Source of the DNA: Anodontia alba | Taxonomy: Eukaryota; Mollusca; Bivalvia; Lucinida; Lucinidae | Reading direction: 5' to 3' | DNA: 64,000 nt | Assembly: GCA_964016985.1 (NCBI GenBank) | Contig: OZ024824.1 | Location: 43,755,168-43,819,167, forward strand | Shown: piece after piece, positions 1 to 11,035 of the stretch | Numbering within the stretch: position 1 is the first letter of the stretch | Layout: every line of letters begins with the position of its first letter | Made by a program: the position numbers and the translations under genes | The notes under the pieces: generated by a model | Database searches by the model: none | Seen by the model: the letters and a program-made list of their open reading frames with translations, nothing else | What the model was told of the DNA's origin: nothing

Positions 1-430
1 TTCAGACATTCTAGGCAGGTATACATGATACATTCTGGATTGCAGAATGAAGGTCCAAAGTAATTATTTAGATAACCGAATGTATGGCTCTTTAACCTGC
101 ACATGGGTACTTGATTTTCCATGCAGAAGCCAGAAAGGGCCCCAGCAAAGACTGCACAGTTATTATGTCATCCCTGCAAATCACAAAGGAAAGCGTGTTC
201 GGATTTCCATTTATTATTGTTTTTTTTTTTTTTTTTTTGTTCTCTCGCCAATGGCCGAGATTGAACGTACCTCCAGCACTTGAGGCTATTGGACTCACCA
301 CTGAGCTACCTGCTGTCGTCCGAGTTTAAGGGAAGCCTAGTAGGCTGCAAGGGACTATTAATTATGTTGAAAATAAAAGTTGAAAATAATCAGGTTCTTA
401 AGAGAACATTGCATTTAAAATTACAATTAT
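1..430. other. Unassigned AT-rich sequence with a degenerate tRNA-like segment
   Basis: I see no gene here. A T-run of about 18 bases lies near 220-238. On the minus strand at about 243-326 there is a tRNA-like stretch with an A-box-like TAGCTCAGTGGTGAGT and a weak B-box-like GTTCAATC. It is probably an old SINE head and not a functional tRNA, because the arms do not pair well. Confidence 0.35.
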
Positions 431-885
431 CTGTAGTTTCTATAAATAAAGATTTCTGTATTTGAAATACAGATATCTGTATTAGAAATACAGGTATCTC
501 CATTTGAACGGCAGATATATTTTATTTGAATAATAATCATAGATATCCGTATTTCAATTAGAGATAGTTGTATTTCAAATAAAGATATTTGTATTTCAAA
601 AACATTTACCCGAGTTTCTAAAATGTACTTATATCTTACTTAAATAGAAATATCTGCATTTGAAACGTAGACATCTGTAATTAAAATGCAGATATCTATG
701 ATTCAAATTCAGACATGTCCATTAAAGAACCAAAAAGAGATATCTGCATTTCAAATACGTATAAATACTCTGTATTTGAAATACAGATATGTGCATTTAA
801 TGTAGGTAGCTGCATTTAAATGCAGATACCTTTATTTAAATGCAGATATCTGCATTTTAAATATAGATATCTGTATTAAATTGGT
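431..885. repeat. Degenerate tandem array of short palindromes around AGATATCT
   Basis: The stretch is built from variants of a roughly 20-25 base motif such as ATTTGAAATACAGATATCTG. It is itself nearly palindromic around AGATATCT, and copies occur in direct and inverted order. It is AT-rich with no coding frame. It ends just before the element that starts at about 913. Confidence 0.7.
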
Positions 886-912
886 TTTAACCCAAACGAG
901 CCACCATAAAAA

Positions 913-3357
913 AACAAGAGCTGTCAGAGGACAGCGAGCTCGCCTGCTGGGTACATTTTATATTGTAACATTTTTATCATTAAGCCATATAATATAGGTC
1001 ACACTGACCTAGATGTATTTGTATGTAAATCATTTTGTCACATAGATATAATAATCCAGGTATGACAATTCTCCATGAAATAGTAATAAAAATAAAAGGC
1101 AAAATCACTGAAGCATGAAATATAGGTCACAATGACCTAGATATAGTAAGTGGTCATTCATTGGGTCACATGGAAGTAATATCCCAGGTGTGACATTTAT
1201 CCAACAAATATTCAAGATAAAAGGCAAAATCACTGAACCATGAAATATAGGTCACACCAACAGAGATATATTTTGACGTCAATAATCGGGTCACAAGGAA
1301 CTAATATCCCAGGTGTGACATTTATCCAACAAAAAGTATTCAAGATATAAGGCAAAATCACTGAACCATGAAATATAGGTCACAATGACCTAGATATAGT
1401 AAGTGGTCATTCATTGGGTCACATGGAAGTAATATCCCAGGTGCGACATTTATCCAACAAATAGTATTCAAGATATAAGGCAAAATCACTGAACCATGAA
1501 ATATAGGTCACACCAACAGAGATATAATCGGGTCACAAGGAACTAATATCCCAGGTGTGACATTTATCCAACAAATAGTATTCAAGATATAAGGCAAAAT
1601 CACTGAACCATGAAATATAGGTCACACCAACAGATATATATTTTGACGTCAATAATCGGGTCACAAGGAACTAATATCCCAGGTGTGACATTTATCCAAC
1701 AAATAGTATTCAAGATATAAGGCAAAATCACTGAACCATGAAATATAGGTCACAATGACCTAGATATAGTAAGTGGTCATTCATTGGGTCACATGGAAGT
1801 AATATCCCAGGTGTGACATTTATCCAACAAATAGTATTCAAGATATAAGGCAAAATCACTGAACCATGAAATATAGGTCACACCAACAGAGATATATTTT
1901 GACGTCAATAATCGGATCACAAGGAACTAATATCCCAGGTGTGACATTTATCCAACAAATAGTATTCAAGATATAAGGCAAAATCACTGAACCATGAAAT
2001 ATAGGTCACAATGACCTAGATATAGTAAGTGGTCATTCATTGGGTCACATGGAAGTAATATCCCAGGTGTGACAATTATCCAACAAATAGTATTCAAGAT
2101 ATAAGGCAAAATCACTGAACCATGAAATATAGGTGACAATGACCTAGATATAGTAAGTGGTCATTCATTGGGTCACATGGAAGTAATATCCCAGGTGCGA
2201 CATTTATCCAACAAATAGTATTCAAGATATAAGGCAAAATCACTGAACCATGAAATATAGGTCACAATGACCTAGATATAGTAAGTGGTCATCCATTGGG
2301 TCACATGGAAGTAATATCCCAGGTGTGACATTTATCCAACAAATAGTATTCAAGATATAAGGCAAAATCACTGAACCATGAAATATAGGTCACAATGACC
2401 TAGATATAGTAAGTGGTCATTCATTGGGTCACATGGAAGTAATATCCCAGGTGTGACATTTATCCAACAAATAGTATTCAAGATATAAGGCAAAATCACT
2501 GAACCATGAAATATAGGTCACAATGACCTAGATATAGTAAGTGGTCATTCATTGGGTCACATGGAAGTAATATCCCAGATGTGACATTTATCCAACAAAT
2601 AGTATTCAAGATATAAGACAAAATCATTGAACCATGAAATATAGGTCACAATGACCTAGATATAGTAAGTGGTTATTCATTGGGTCACATGGAAGTAATA
2701 TCCCAGGTGTGACATTTATCCAACAAATAGTATTCAAGATATAAGGCAAAATCACTGGACCATGAAATCTAGGTGACCTGGACCGTAAAATGTAGGTCAC
2801 CATGACCTTCCCTCTCTTACACTTAAACCGATGTCACATAGTCAGCTGATGTATAACCAGTTGTGTCTATAACCTGTAGGCATATAAGATTTTACAAATG
2901 TGTCCTAGATTTTGACCCCTAGCCCCACTCCAAGGCCTACCCTGAGGTATGAACCCAGGGGTATGTTCTTTTGGAATCTCAGAAGACTCCTCCAGGTACC
3001 CAAATTCTAAATATGAATGCTCTATGAGGAGTGAAAGTCAAGATATAAGAATTTGAAAAACTTTAACACAGTATTACAAAGGTGTCCTAGATTCTGACCC
3101 CTAGCCCCACCCAGGGGCATGAACCCAGGGGTTTATTCTCTTGGAATCTCAGAAGACCCTCCAAGGTACCTAAGTTCCAAATTTGATGCCTCTGTGAGGA
3201 GTGACTGTTGAGATATAAGCATTTGAAAAACTTTAACGCAGTGTGACGGGAACGGGAACGCAAACGCAAACTCAAACGAAAACGCAAACGCAAACGCAAA
3301 CGTGGACGACCGGGGTGACTACAATAGCTCTCCTTGTACTTCGTACAGGCGAGCTAA
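913..3357 (+). mobile_element. Dispersed tandem-core element, copy 1 (128-bp units)
   Basis: The outer ends are AACAAGAGCTGTC... on the left and ...GTACAGGCGAGCTAA on the right. Both ends recur in inverted orientation at 46469-48948, which defines the element. The ends also share a subterminal inverted AGCTCGCCTG. Between them lie a tandem array (about 960-2812), two diverged copies of a roughly 240-bp segment (about 2870-3235, containing 'ctagccccac'), and a run of CAAACG-type hexamers at 3240-3302. There is no transposase frame. The layout (conserved ends, internal satellite) resembles non-autonomous elements known from bivalves; the superfamily is not identified. Confidence 0.75.
960..2812 (+). 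repeat. 128-bp tandem array carrying AGGTCAnnnTGACCT palindromes
   Basis: About 14 units. Type A units contain AGGTCACAATGACCT. Type B units replace that part with 'aggtcacaccaacag', and most of them have TTTGACGTCAATAATC. A and B units alternate in the left half, while A units run head to tail at exactly 128-bp spacing from 2259 to 2643. Perfect AGGTCA-n3-TGACCT palindromes start at 996, 1124, 1377, 1747, 2003, 2259, 2387, 2515, 2643 and 2794. Perfect TGACGTCA starts at 1274, 1644 and 1900. Confidence 0.9.
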
Positions 3358-4339
3358 CAATGAAATGACCTATAAAAAACACTTGTCCAAATGAATTTTA
3401 AACTAGTCACAAATTATGGCAATATGTGCAAACCAATCTGTCATTCTGCGAATACAGACAGTTCTTAAGTGATAGCATTATGCTGCATTGAAATAAAACT
3501 CATCTGTAGATGAGGGAAGCAGTTACTGACAGTTCCTGGATTCACATGCAAGGTTACTGTATCTCATTTATAACAGAAGTAATCTATAAGAGAATAAACT
3601 AATTCTTTGTAAATAAGAATTTCAACAGTTAAGAACTAGATAAACTCCAGAATTATTATCATAAAATGCTTCTCTTTTCTACAGATTATTTTAGCAAGAG
3701 AAAGTGAACAAATATATTTTTTTTTCTTTTTTTTATTCCATAAAAGATTATAGGACTAGACTACTGATGGTACCAAGTATAAGATAATAAGACATGACAC
3801 ATGTATAATTCTTTTGTCATATGAAAGAACCGTTTATAGAAGTCTTTTCATTGCAGTTAGTGCCTTTTAACACACAGTAATAACTCAGTGATGAAACCTG
3901 ATACAAATAAAGAAATGAAACTGTTCAATGGTGATTCTTACAAGAATTATCAACAGAACAGTGCTTCCATCCACTGTCATTCTATGAAACAAAAAAAAAA
4001 AAAAAAGAGAACAATAATGGTCTGTAGTGTTCACCTGAGCTTAACAGATTTACATACTTACATGTAATTTCGAAGTTTCACAAAACTAGACTGTTCAAGA
4101 TTTTTCCATAAATTTTATTTTAAAAAGACACATGACGGTTCTAAACAAACAACACCCAGGCTTATAAATTGAACAATCTTGGTGCAAATCCACTAGACAA
4201 ACTCAAACTCATCCAAGGTTTTATGACCGTCCTCATTACCTGCCTGTCTGATGAACAATTTGATAACTAGAAATTGTGTTTAAAAAAAGACACTATGCCC
4301 CCTCCCCCCCACCCCACACAACCATATGCTTGCCTCTAA
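3358..4339. other. Unassigned non-coding stretch
   Basis: AT-rich sequence with homopolymers (T-run near 3716-3733, A-run near 3991-4006, C-run near 4303-4310). No credible reading frame, RNA gene or inverted ends were seen. Confidence 0.5.
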
Positions 4340-5254
4340 AGATAATACAAGGTAAAAATGGCCCAATCTACACAGGGTCATAATTCCTTTTTTAAAAGTT
4401 AATCAGGTCAACTTCTAATCACTACGAATCTATTCATCAAGTTATGAGGCGCTAGCTTCAATAGTTTTTGAGATCTTTTGCTGGCAAGGGAAAAAGTTTG
4501 GGAGATATTTTGCTGGCAAGGAAAAACTGCCCAAAGTTACAAAGGGCCATTACTCATGAAATATTTTTAGAATTTATTCAAAAGAATCAGGTTATCTACT
4601 CATCATTATCAATCAATTTAATAAGTTTCAATGCTCTAGCTCCAACAATTTTTTAAACATTCTGCTGACAAGGTAAAAATGTCCAAAATTACAAAGGACC
4701 ATAACTCATGAAGTAATTTTTTAAAATTATTTCAAAAGTTAATCAGATCGTCTACTCATCACTACCAGTCTATTCATCAAGTTTCAAAGCTCTAGCTTCA
4801 ATAGTTTTTGAGATACATGTAGTTTAATGAAGTCTCTATCAGCCAGACTATATTTTTGCCATATTACATCTCTGGGAGTCTGAAAGAGCAGGTAACTCAT
4901 GCAAGTAGTCTGATCTGGTTGAAAACTTGTGCAAGATTTATGTCCAGCTTCATTAATAGCAAGTTTGATATAGATCTGATCATAAAACAAAGTCGCTGTT
5001 GCACACTGCTTGGACAACATTTTCACCACAATATGTGTATGGGACTTTTTGGTTGCTATAGCATCCAAGGTTTTCATTGGGTTACCATGAAAAGTGAAGC
5101 TCCACCAAAGGCATGCTATAGATGAGAAAAGATTTAGATCGGCCTTCAGACTGCAGATATAACTGATTAAAGGTATTGACGGATGACTGATGGATGAAGA
5201 ATGGACTACCACCCTATAAGCTCCCCATGAGCCTTCAGTCCAAGTGAGCTAAAA
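4340..5254 (+). mobile_element. Tandem-core dispersed element (about 150-bp units)
   Basis: Roughly three diverged units repeat phrases such as 'tctattcatcaagtt', 'gctctagcttcaatag', 'attctgctgacaagg' and 'cataactcatgaa'. The right end 'gatgactgatggatg...agccttcagtccaagtgagctaaa' matches the ends at 11810-11840 and 50465-50510 (consensus end 'ctggtgagctaaaa'). A reading frame of 142 codons on the minus strand lies inside these repeats and is not treated as a gene. Confidence 0.55.
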
Positions 5255-5967
5255 AACAAAAAAAAAAAAAAAAAAAAATCTGCAGTTCTACAAAGTTTTA
5301 TCACTGGACTATCTCGTGTTATATTATTCAGGGCTCAAAATTTTTTCTTGAACCAACTCCTCCTGTAGGGCAAGTGGCCTCAAATTGTTACTTGCCCTTA
5401 AGCTGTACTCATCCTTAGTCTTATATTTGGTACTAAAAACAAACCTGTCCATAAAGTCATGGAATTTAGTTCACGTATTGAAGCGGGGTTTACTGTTGCT
5501 GTTTTGCTGCGGAATAGTAAACTCTAACAGACACCTTCCAGAATTGAAATTTTAACTTGTCAGCAGATTTTGACATCTTTTTGTGACATTTTGGAGTGAC
5601 TTTTAGAACTTTGTAATTATGCTAGGTAATCCAAATTTTTCACTATTTACCCTAACTGCGAAAAAACGTCCTGTTGGGCAAGCTGTTTGATTTTTTTTCA
5701 CTTGCCCTTAAAGAACATTCACTCATAAATATGAGCTGACAAGTGCAAATTTCAAGACCTAGTTATTACATGTAACAATGACACTTTATGCAATGAAAAG
5801 ATTTCATATAAACAGTTCTTTCATTTGACAAAAGAATGTCATAAGTTAGCAGTCTCACTTCAGTGAATATAGTTTTTACAATGATAGTTCATCTACAATG
5901 TCTTTGAAGAGGTCCATTAATATGTTGAAACCCTGCATCAGAGTTAAGTCAATGGCTTATTGAGCTC
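5255..5967. other. Unassigned stretch with a duplicated TTGCCCTTAA segment
   Basis: After an A-run (5256-5278), a phrase of the type 'gggcaagtg...acttgcccttaa' occurs at about 5376-5402 and again near 5675-5712. It looks like an old duplicated repeat. No gene was seen. Confidence 0.4.
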
Positions 5968-6433
5968 TTTCAGAGTGGCCACCCTCAGTCAGAATTAAAA
6001 TTCCCCGACATTTCGCTGACTTTTCCCTGACCCAATTCTATTTTTCCCTGACCCAAATGCTGAAAATTTAATGGGCTTTTTCTCATCTTGCAGAAAATAA
6101 ATGATTCATTCTATTTTAACACATATAAATATACCGCCCTAATTGTTCAGTAAAAAAAAAAAATAAATATTGTCAAAATTTTGTTCATTCATTTTCTAGA
6201 ATGAGCATGAATTTGTAGCAATGCGGAGTGAGCGGGAAAAAAAATATACAAGACTTTCAGTCACTCAAAATGGATAAAATACCTGCCACAGCCTAACAAG
6301 TTTGGGCCAAAATTAAAAATTTCCCCGACTTTCTTAGTATTTAAAATTGCCCTGATCATTTCGCAAAATTCCCTGACTTTTCCCTGACCTTGGAAGAAAA
6401 AGTAAGATTTCCCTGACCAGTGGGCACCCTGTA
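5968..6433. mobile_element. Possible MITE with imperfect inverted ends
   Basis: The left end 'gtggccaccctcagtcag' is an imperfect inverted partner of the right end 'gaccagtgggcaccctg'. Inside are repeated phrases 'ttccctgac' and 'ccccgac' in direct and inverted order. There is no coding frame and target duplications are unclear. Confidence 0.4.
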
Positions 6434-6775
6434 TTTGGATTGAACTCATCAGGTCCGGTCCAGTAGTAGCCAAGTTCATTAACATGCACAAAGACAGTTC
6501 TGCTCATTATTTGTAATTCTGTTCATTTTATCAATACAGTAATAATTATACTGCTATTGGATTAACTCATACTGGTCCGCATGTAAAATGTCTTTTAGAT
6601 GTTGGTGCAGAGTGCACAAATCCAATTCCCATATCTAGAGAGGCTGGTTTTATCACTGACTAACAGCTGGTACTGGAAAGCAGAAAAAACACCTCTGGGG
6701 CTCCACTTTGAAGATGGAAAACCTGCAATTAAAAAGGATATGTTTTTCTTATTAGTCTGTTGTTCATATAGGGTG

Positions 6776-6890
6776 AGACCTTTCAAAGAAGGGGTGTACT
6801 GTTAAAGGAAAAAAAAAATTGCTCCAGTGGGTAAAAGCAATTTCTTTCCTTTAAGAGTAATCCTCCATTGAAAGGGGAGGAAACACTTCA
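6776..6890. mobile_element. Hairpin MITE, 'AAAGAATTTGCTCC' family
   Basis: Two inverted arms: 'gaaggggtgtactgttaaag...aattgctcc' against 'gcaatttctttcctttaagagtaatcctcc'. Related hairpins occur at 27590-27685, 34085-34315, 36945-37022, 41282-41358 and 41985-42060. Confidence 0.6.
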
Positions 6891-7004
6891 ATGGCAGGGT
6901 GATGTCTTTTGGATGTATCCATTCACCTATAGGGATAAAACAGCAAAGCTTCAGGTTTTTCACTATTATATGCATAATGTTAAACTATAATACCCCACCA
7001 TAAT

Positions 7005-7335
7005 CGTGCTGCGGGCAGATAACTGTCAGACACTGACAAAATTTGCCCATTAGCAACCCCAAACCAGGGCTCCTTAATATCAATACATGAACCAAGTTTG
7101 TTAAATCCCCTGACATTTACATGTTATTGTCAGGAAACGAAAATATGGGCGTGTCTCGGGCAGATAACTCTGTCGAAGTTTGATGAAATTTGCGCATTAG
7201 CAATTCCAAACCAGAGCTCTACAATATCAATACACATACCAAGTTTTGTGAAAATCCACTGATGTTTACTCAAGAAATCATCTGGACACTAAATATGGAT
7301 GGACGGAAGGACGTGTGACAGACGGATGTTCTAAC
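7005..7335 (+). repeat. Two diverged copies of a roughly 150-bp unit
   Basis: 'gggcagataactgtcagac' (about 7014) and 'gggcagataactctgtcg' (about 7160) begin two units. They share 'aaatttgc.cattagcaa', 'aaaccag.gctc' and 'atatcaatacat.accaagtt'. The right end has a GACGGA-rich tail (7300-7325). The left phrase 'accccaccataatcgtgc' recurs near 7856-7875. Confidence 0.55.
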
Positions 7336-7374
7336 AAATGGATAGTTATGTGGCTACCATCACTATTTTAGCAT

Positions 7375-7667
7375 TGATTGATTGATTGTGTTGGGGTTTA
7401 ACGACACGTCAACCCTTGTGGGTCATTTTGTGTCATCTCCCAGAGAAAGGGAGAAAAGTGATAGAAGAGATAGTAGAAGAGATTAAAGAGAGGGACAGGG
7501 AAGAAAGGAACAGGAATGAAAGTGAAGAAACAGAAGAAATAAAAATATTCCTCATCTACCCTTACCTGCTACAAGGATAGCAGGCCTTGCCCAACTGTAA
7601 GCCAATATCAGTTGGATGCCCCGGTGACGTAAGATACACGACACCTTCGCACCACCCGACCACCCCA
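7375..7667 (-). mobile_element. SINE-like retroposon with 14-bp target duplication
   Basis: The body is flanked by CACTATTTTAGCAT at 7361-7374 and again at 7668-7681, a direct target duplication. Read on the minus strand, it ends in 'taaaccccaacacaatcaat' followed by a short (CAAT)n tail, like the 3' tail of the tRNA-headed SINE elsewhere here. The middle is GA-rich. An open frame through it has no protein support. Confidence 0.7.
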
Positions 7668-7681
7668 CACTATTTTAGCAT

Positions 7682-8210
7682 ACTTATGTGGCTAAAACAT
7701 GGCCACCTAACAGTAAAAAAGCCACATAAAAGACTGATTTTATGTGGCCGACGGAATAAATCCCATTGAAATACATTGCAATTGTCCATAATTCTTAGCC
7801 ATCTAACTACCCATTTGTAGACAGACAAACTGACGTCCAACGTGAAACCATAAAACCCCGCCATTATCGTGTGGCAGGGTCTAAAAAGTGATGCATGGTT
7901 CATTTTATAAAATCATAAAGTGAAAAGGGATTTACATATAAGATATTCCAGCTTACCATTCCAGAACAAAACTGAGCATGTCATCAATGATCTATGTGAT
8001 GGTCTTTTCTGGCATACCCTTTTCAGTTCCAGTGTCTTGAAGGTCTTCAGTGGCTCGCTGTAGGCCGAATAGAATTCCTGAAAAATATCACCACACATAA
8101 ATTAAATGTCACCTTATGTCAGTTGAATCCTTTTAACATAATAAACATGGTGGCTTGAAGCTAAATTTTGCTTAACATATTAAGATACTTAAACTGTGTT
8201 GCTAATTATA
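7682..8210. other. Unassigned stretch
   Basis: No gene or clear element. The phrase 'aaccccgccattatcgtg' at about 7856 repeats one near 7000, so the segment 7682-7880 may be the far flank of the interrupted element at 7005. Confidence 0.35.
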
Positions 8211-8529
8211 TGTACAATTGACTCTCGTTATCTCGAATTCCAAGGGACTCTTTGAAATACTTTGAGATATCTGTAGCTCGACATATCAGATTTGCGGAAG
8301 TGAGGAAAACATAATTCCAAGAACCACATTTAGCAAATTTATATGTAACTGGACTTTTTAGTTTAGAGATATACTGAAAATATTGTGGATATTGTGGACC
8401 AATTTCTTCTCTTTTCAACAATATTTTTTAACCTGTTGTAAGATTTTCATGTTTAGCCAGGGACAAGATTTTCACTTCGAGATAAGCGGTTATTCGAGAT
8501 AAGCAAGGTCCAGATAACGATCAACTGTA
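8211..8529. mobile_element. MITE with GTACAATTGA / TCAACTGTAC ends
   Basis: The left end GTACAATTGACTCTCGTTAT and the right end ATAACGATCAACTGTAC are inverted partners. The interior repeats 'cgagata' phrases in both orientations. There is no coding capacity. The family is not named. Confidence 0.55.
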
Positions 8530-8968
8530 CTGCAATGCTAATGCCGGCAGACCTATACTGACCTTTCACATATGGTACTATTTGCATAAGTTATGTACTA
8601 TGCACATACTTTGGTGTGTGTTGAGCAATATATTCTAGTATGTGCTGTGCACATATTCTGGAATGCTTTGCACATATTTTGTTATAATTTATGTGCTGTG
8701 CATAGGGCTGGCTAATCAGAGTTGAAAAGATGATTAACATGATAATCAGTCCTGCCATTGTGATCGATAATCGATTAGTAATCACTGAAGATTTGGTCAT
8801 AATTTTACCTGTCGTCTCAGCATGACTCTTACCATATGTTATACTTTACTGCACTTTACCTTGCCCTGACAGGCCTGAGCAAACAGTGTAGACCCAGATG
8901 AAAATGTGGTGTCTCATCAGGGTATACACTGTTTGCCAGTCATTCAGGTATTATTAGATACAACATTG

Positions 8969-9655
8969 TAGAGGCGTAACGATTCATTGAAATTTATCAT
9001 ATCACGATACTTTTTCTCACGATACGAGTATTGTATCGTGGGGCTAGTATCGCAATACCTGACGATACGCACAAAAGTACAATTTCCAAAGAAAATAGTA
9101 GCTTTAACATATTTCAATACCATTTTTATAACAAATTACAAAGATCTAAACTGTTACTGAAATACACTGATTACTTATATGACAAAATGGATCATCTTAC
9201 ACAGGCATTTTTACACAATAATGAACCTCTGAGATGGTTTTGAACCTGTTTTCCAAGAGTATCAAAACTTTCAACCTCTGACTTATGCATGAATTTTGTT
9301 TGTGTTGAGGTTTTACGGCCCAGTCAACCCAATGGGGTCATGTCGAGCGCGGTAAGTTTACCTTATCACACGTTAACTGGGCAGGCTTAGTCCTCTAAGC
9401 GGTTAACCAGTATTGTGCACATTCTTTCGCCAGAAACTGACAACTGCCCTTCTTGAATCAGCAGAAGGGAGAGAATGACCGTAGAAAATATTTCATGATC
9501 AATCTCCACGAAAGAATGTTGCCGATCTCGGCAGGGGTTGAACCCGGGACCCCCTGGACTTATGCATGAAAGTAGTATCGTGATATGTATCGAATCGTTA
9601 GGCAAGTATCGCGATACATATCGTATCGTGAGCTGACTGTATCGTTACAGCCATA
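8969..9655. mobile_element. hAT-like MITE with 8-bp target duplication, carrying a SINE
   Basis: The ends are TAGAGGCGTAACGATTCA and, inverted, TATGGCTGTAACGATACA. They are flanked by an identical 8-bp duplication CAACATTG at 8961-8968 and 9656-9663. An 8-bp duplication plus a TAGNGGNGTAACG-type end fits the hAT superfamily (established knowledge). The interior is rich in CGATACG-type words. Without the SINE it is about 410 bp, the same size as the second copy at 56734-57145. Confidence 0.85.
9294..9556 (-). mobile_element. tRNA-headed SINE (minus), 14-bp target duplication
   Basis: Flanked by GACTTATGCATGAA at 9280-9293 and 9557-9570. On the minus strand the tRNA-like head is truncated or diverged beyond the B-box region 'gggttgaaccc'. 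The body has 'aacattctttcgtgg', 'atgaaatattttctacggtc' and the tail 'gccgtaaaacctcaacacaa'. Confidence 0.85.
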
Positions 9656-9834
9656 CAACATTGGGTAGTAAGTTGTACTTGTTCAAATTTTAGTTAAGTA
9701 TGGTAAGGAGTTGAGGTGTCTGAATACTATGGGTAAATACTGTAATGTAACAGAAACAGAAATCAAATGATATTTATTTGTCCCAACTTGCTTTTTCACA
9801 CTTGTAAATACTGTTAAATGTGGCTTTAAATCTT

Positions 9835-9995
9835 AGCACTCTGGGTAAAATTACAGCAGACATTTTAAAATATTGTTCTTATTTTCCCAGAAAACAGGTT
9901 TAGACAGTTTGCATGTAATGTCAAAACCTGCTTTACGGGAAAAGTAAGAAAAATATTGTTATTGCCTTTGGAAAAGAAATTGCAAAACTTCTGCA
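9835..9995. mobile_element. Hairpin MITE, 'TTTTGACATTTCATGCAAAT' family
   Basis: Inverted arms around 9840-9965: 'gttcttattttcccagaaaa' against 'gggaaaagtaagaaaaatat', with 'gcatgtaatgtcaaaacctg' inside. The family has many copies here (16990-17205, 32330-32535, 40915-41060, 46065-46265, 56400-56600). Confidence 0.6.
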
Positions 9996-10570
9996 ACAAT
10001 GCCTCAGGTTCAGCCAAATAAAGAAAAATTTTCCAACTTGCTAGAGTTAGCAAGTGATGGAAATTGCAGCTTGCTTTTTGATCAAACTAACCAGCATTTA
10101 GCAAGTTAGCAAGTGCTAAAATTGATCCCTGCTGGAATATCAGTCAGTAACCTTGTATATAGTGGTCTGTCACATGGAGAGTATACCGGAATATTGGTCA
10201 GCGACAGAGTAAACACAGACCTATGGCATGTTCTCATAATTCCGTTCACCTTCTTAGAATAATATGAAAACAAATCTTTCTTAAATTTATGCCACATTAA
10301 AATTAATAAGAAATGACTAACATTACAGCTGATTTTGAAGAAAAGCACTTACAATTTTAAGCATAAAAAATCAAAATTTGTCAAAAAATGCTAAATATTT
10401 GGAGTATCATTCAGTGAATTAGTCTATGATGTAGGGTATGGAAGGTCTGGAGTTTATGCTAGAGTATCAACATATTTATAAGTATGGCCTGAAACATTAT
10501 TGTGGAAAGTCATGTTAAGTGATGATTGTTTAAAAAAAAAAAATAAAATTGTGCGTTAGTTAAAAGTACT
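9996..10570. other. Unassigned stretch
   Basis: AT-rich. Phrases 'cttgctagagttagcaagtg' and 'agcaagttagcaagtgc' near 10035-10110 form a small local repeat. No gene was seen. Confidence 0.4.
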
Positions 10571-10705
10571 TGGTTTGTTTGTGTTGAGGTTTTACGGCCC
10601 AGTCAACCCAATGGGGTCATGTCGAGCGCAGTCAGTTTACCTAACCACGTTTACTGGGCAGGCTTAGTCCTCTAAGTGGTTAACCAGTATTGTGTACATT
10701 CTTTT
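10571..10705 (-). mobile_element. 5'-truncated tRNA-SINE (minus)
   Basis: Only the 3' half is present: 'gtgttgaggttttacggccc' through 'acattcttttgccagaaa'. Short flanking matches 'aaagtacttgg' and 'aaagacttgg' suggest a target duplication. 5' truncation is typical of target-primed insertion. Confidence 0.75.
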
Positions 10706-10801
10706 GCCAGAAAAAGACTTGGATTGAATAAGTTAAAGGTCTACTGAGATAATGTTGAATCTGACAGCTGGAATGCCCCCCAACCCCCCTCCCCCCTCCC
10801 C

Positions 10802-11035
10802 GCGGGCCCCTGTAGCCTAGTGGATAAGAGAACCTACTCTTAATCCATTAGGTTTCTCACCACTGCGGTTCGAGCCTCCCTTGGGTCATATGTGGGAAAG
10901 CCAAGTTCTGATTATGGATAGCTGTTGTTTTTTTTTTTCTGCAGGTTCTCCGGTTTTCGCCCACTTTTGATGAACGATCAGCTCGATTTAAGTGAAATAT
11001 TCTTGAAAGGGTCGTAAAGCCCAAATCCCCCTCAA
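10802..11035 (+). mobile_element. Second tRNA-derived SINE family
   Basis: The head has an A-box-like TAGCCTAGTGGATAAG and a B-box GGTTCGAGCC at about 10868-10877. The body ends 'gaaatattcttgaaagggtc', 'gtaaagccc'. The head does not fold into a full cloverleaf, so I call it a SINE, not a tRNA gene. A C-rich run precedes it (10776-10808). Confidence 0.65.

Larger units (their letters stand above)
8703..9773 (+). mobile_element. Dispersed repeat copy (family of 41483-41895) interrupted by nested insertions
   Basis: Flanks and interior match 41483-41895: 'ggctggctaat.agag.tga', 'attagtaatcactgaagat', the GTGTAGACCC hairpin, and the terminal part 'aaggagttgaggtgtctga'. Copy 1 is longer because a hAT-like MITE (8969-9655) sits inside it, and that MITE contains a SINE (9294-9556). 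The far end seen at 41840-41895 is missing here, so this copy is 3' truncated or diverged after about 9773. Confidence 0.75.

Noticed and set aside
4784..5212. 142-codon minus-strand frame
   Set aside because: It lies within a diverged tandem-repeat element and shows no domain-like sequence.
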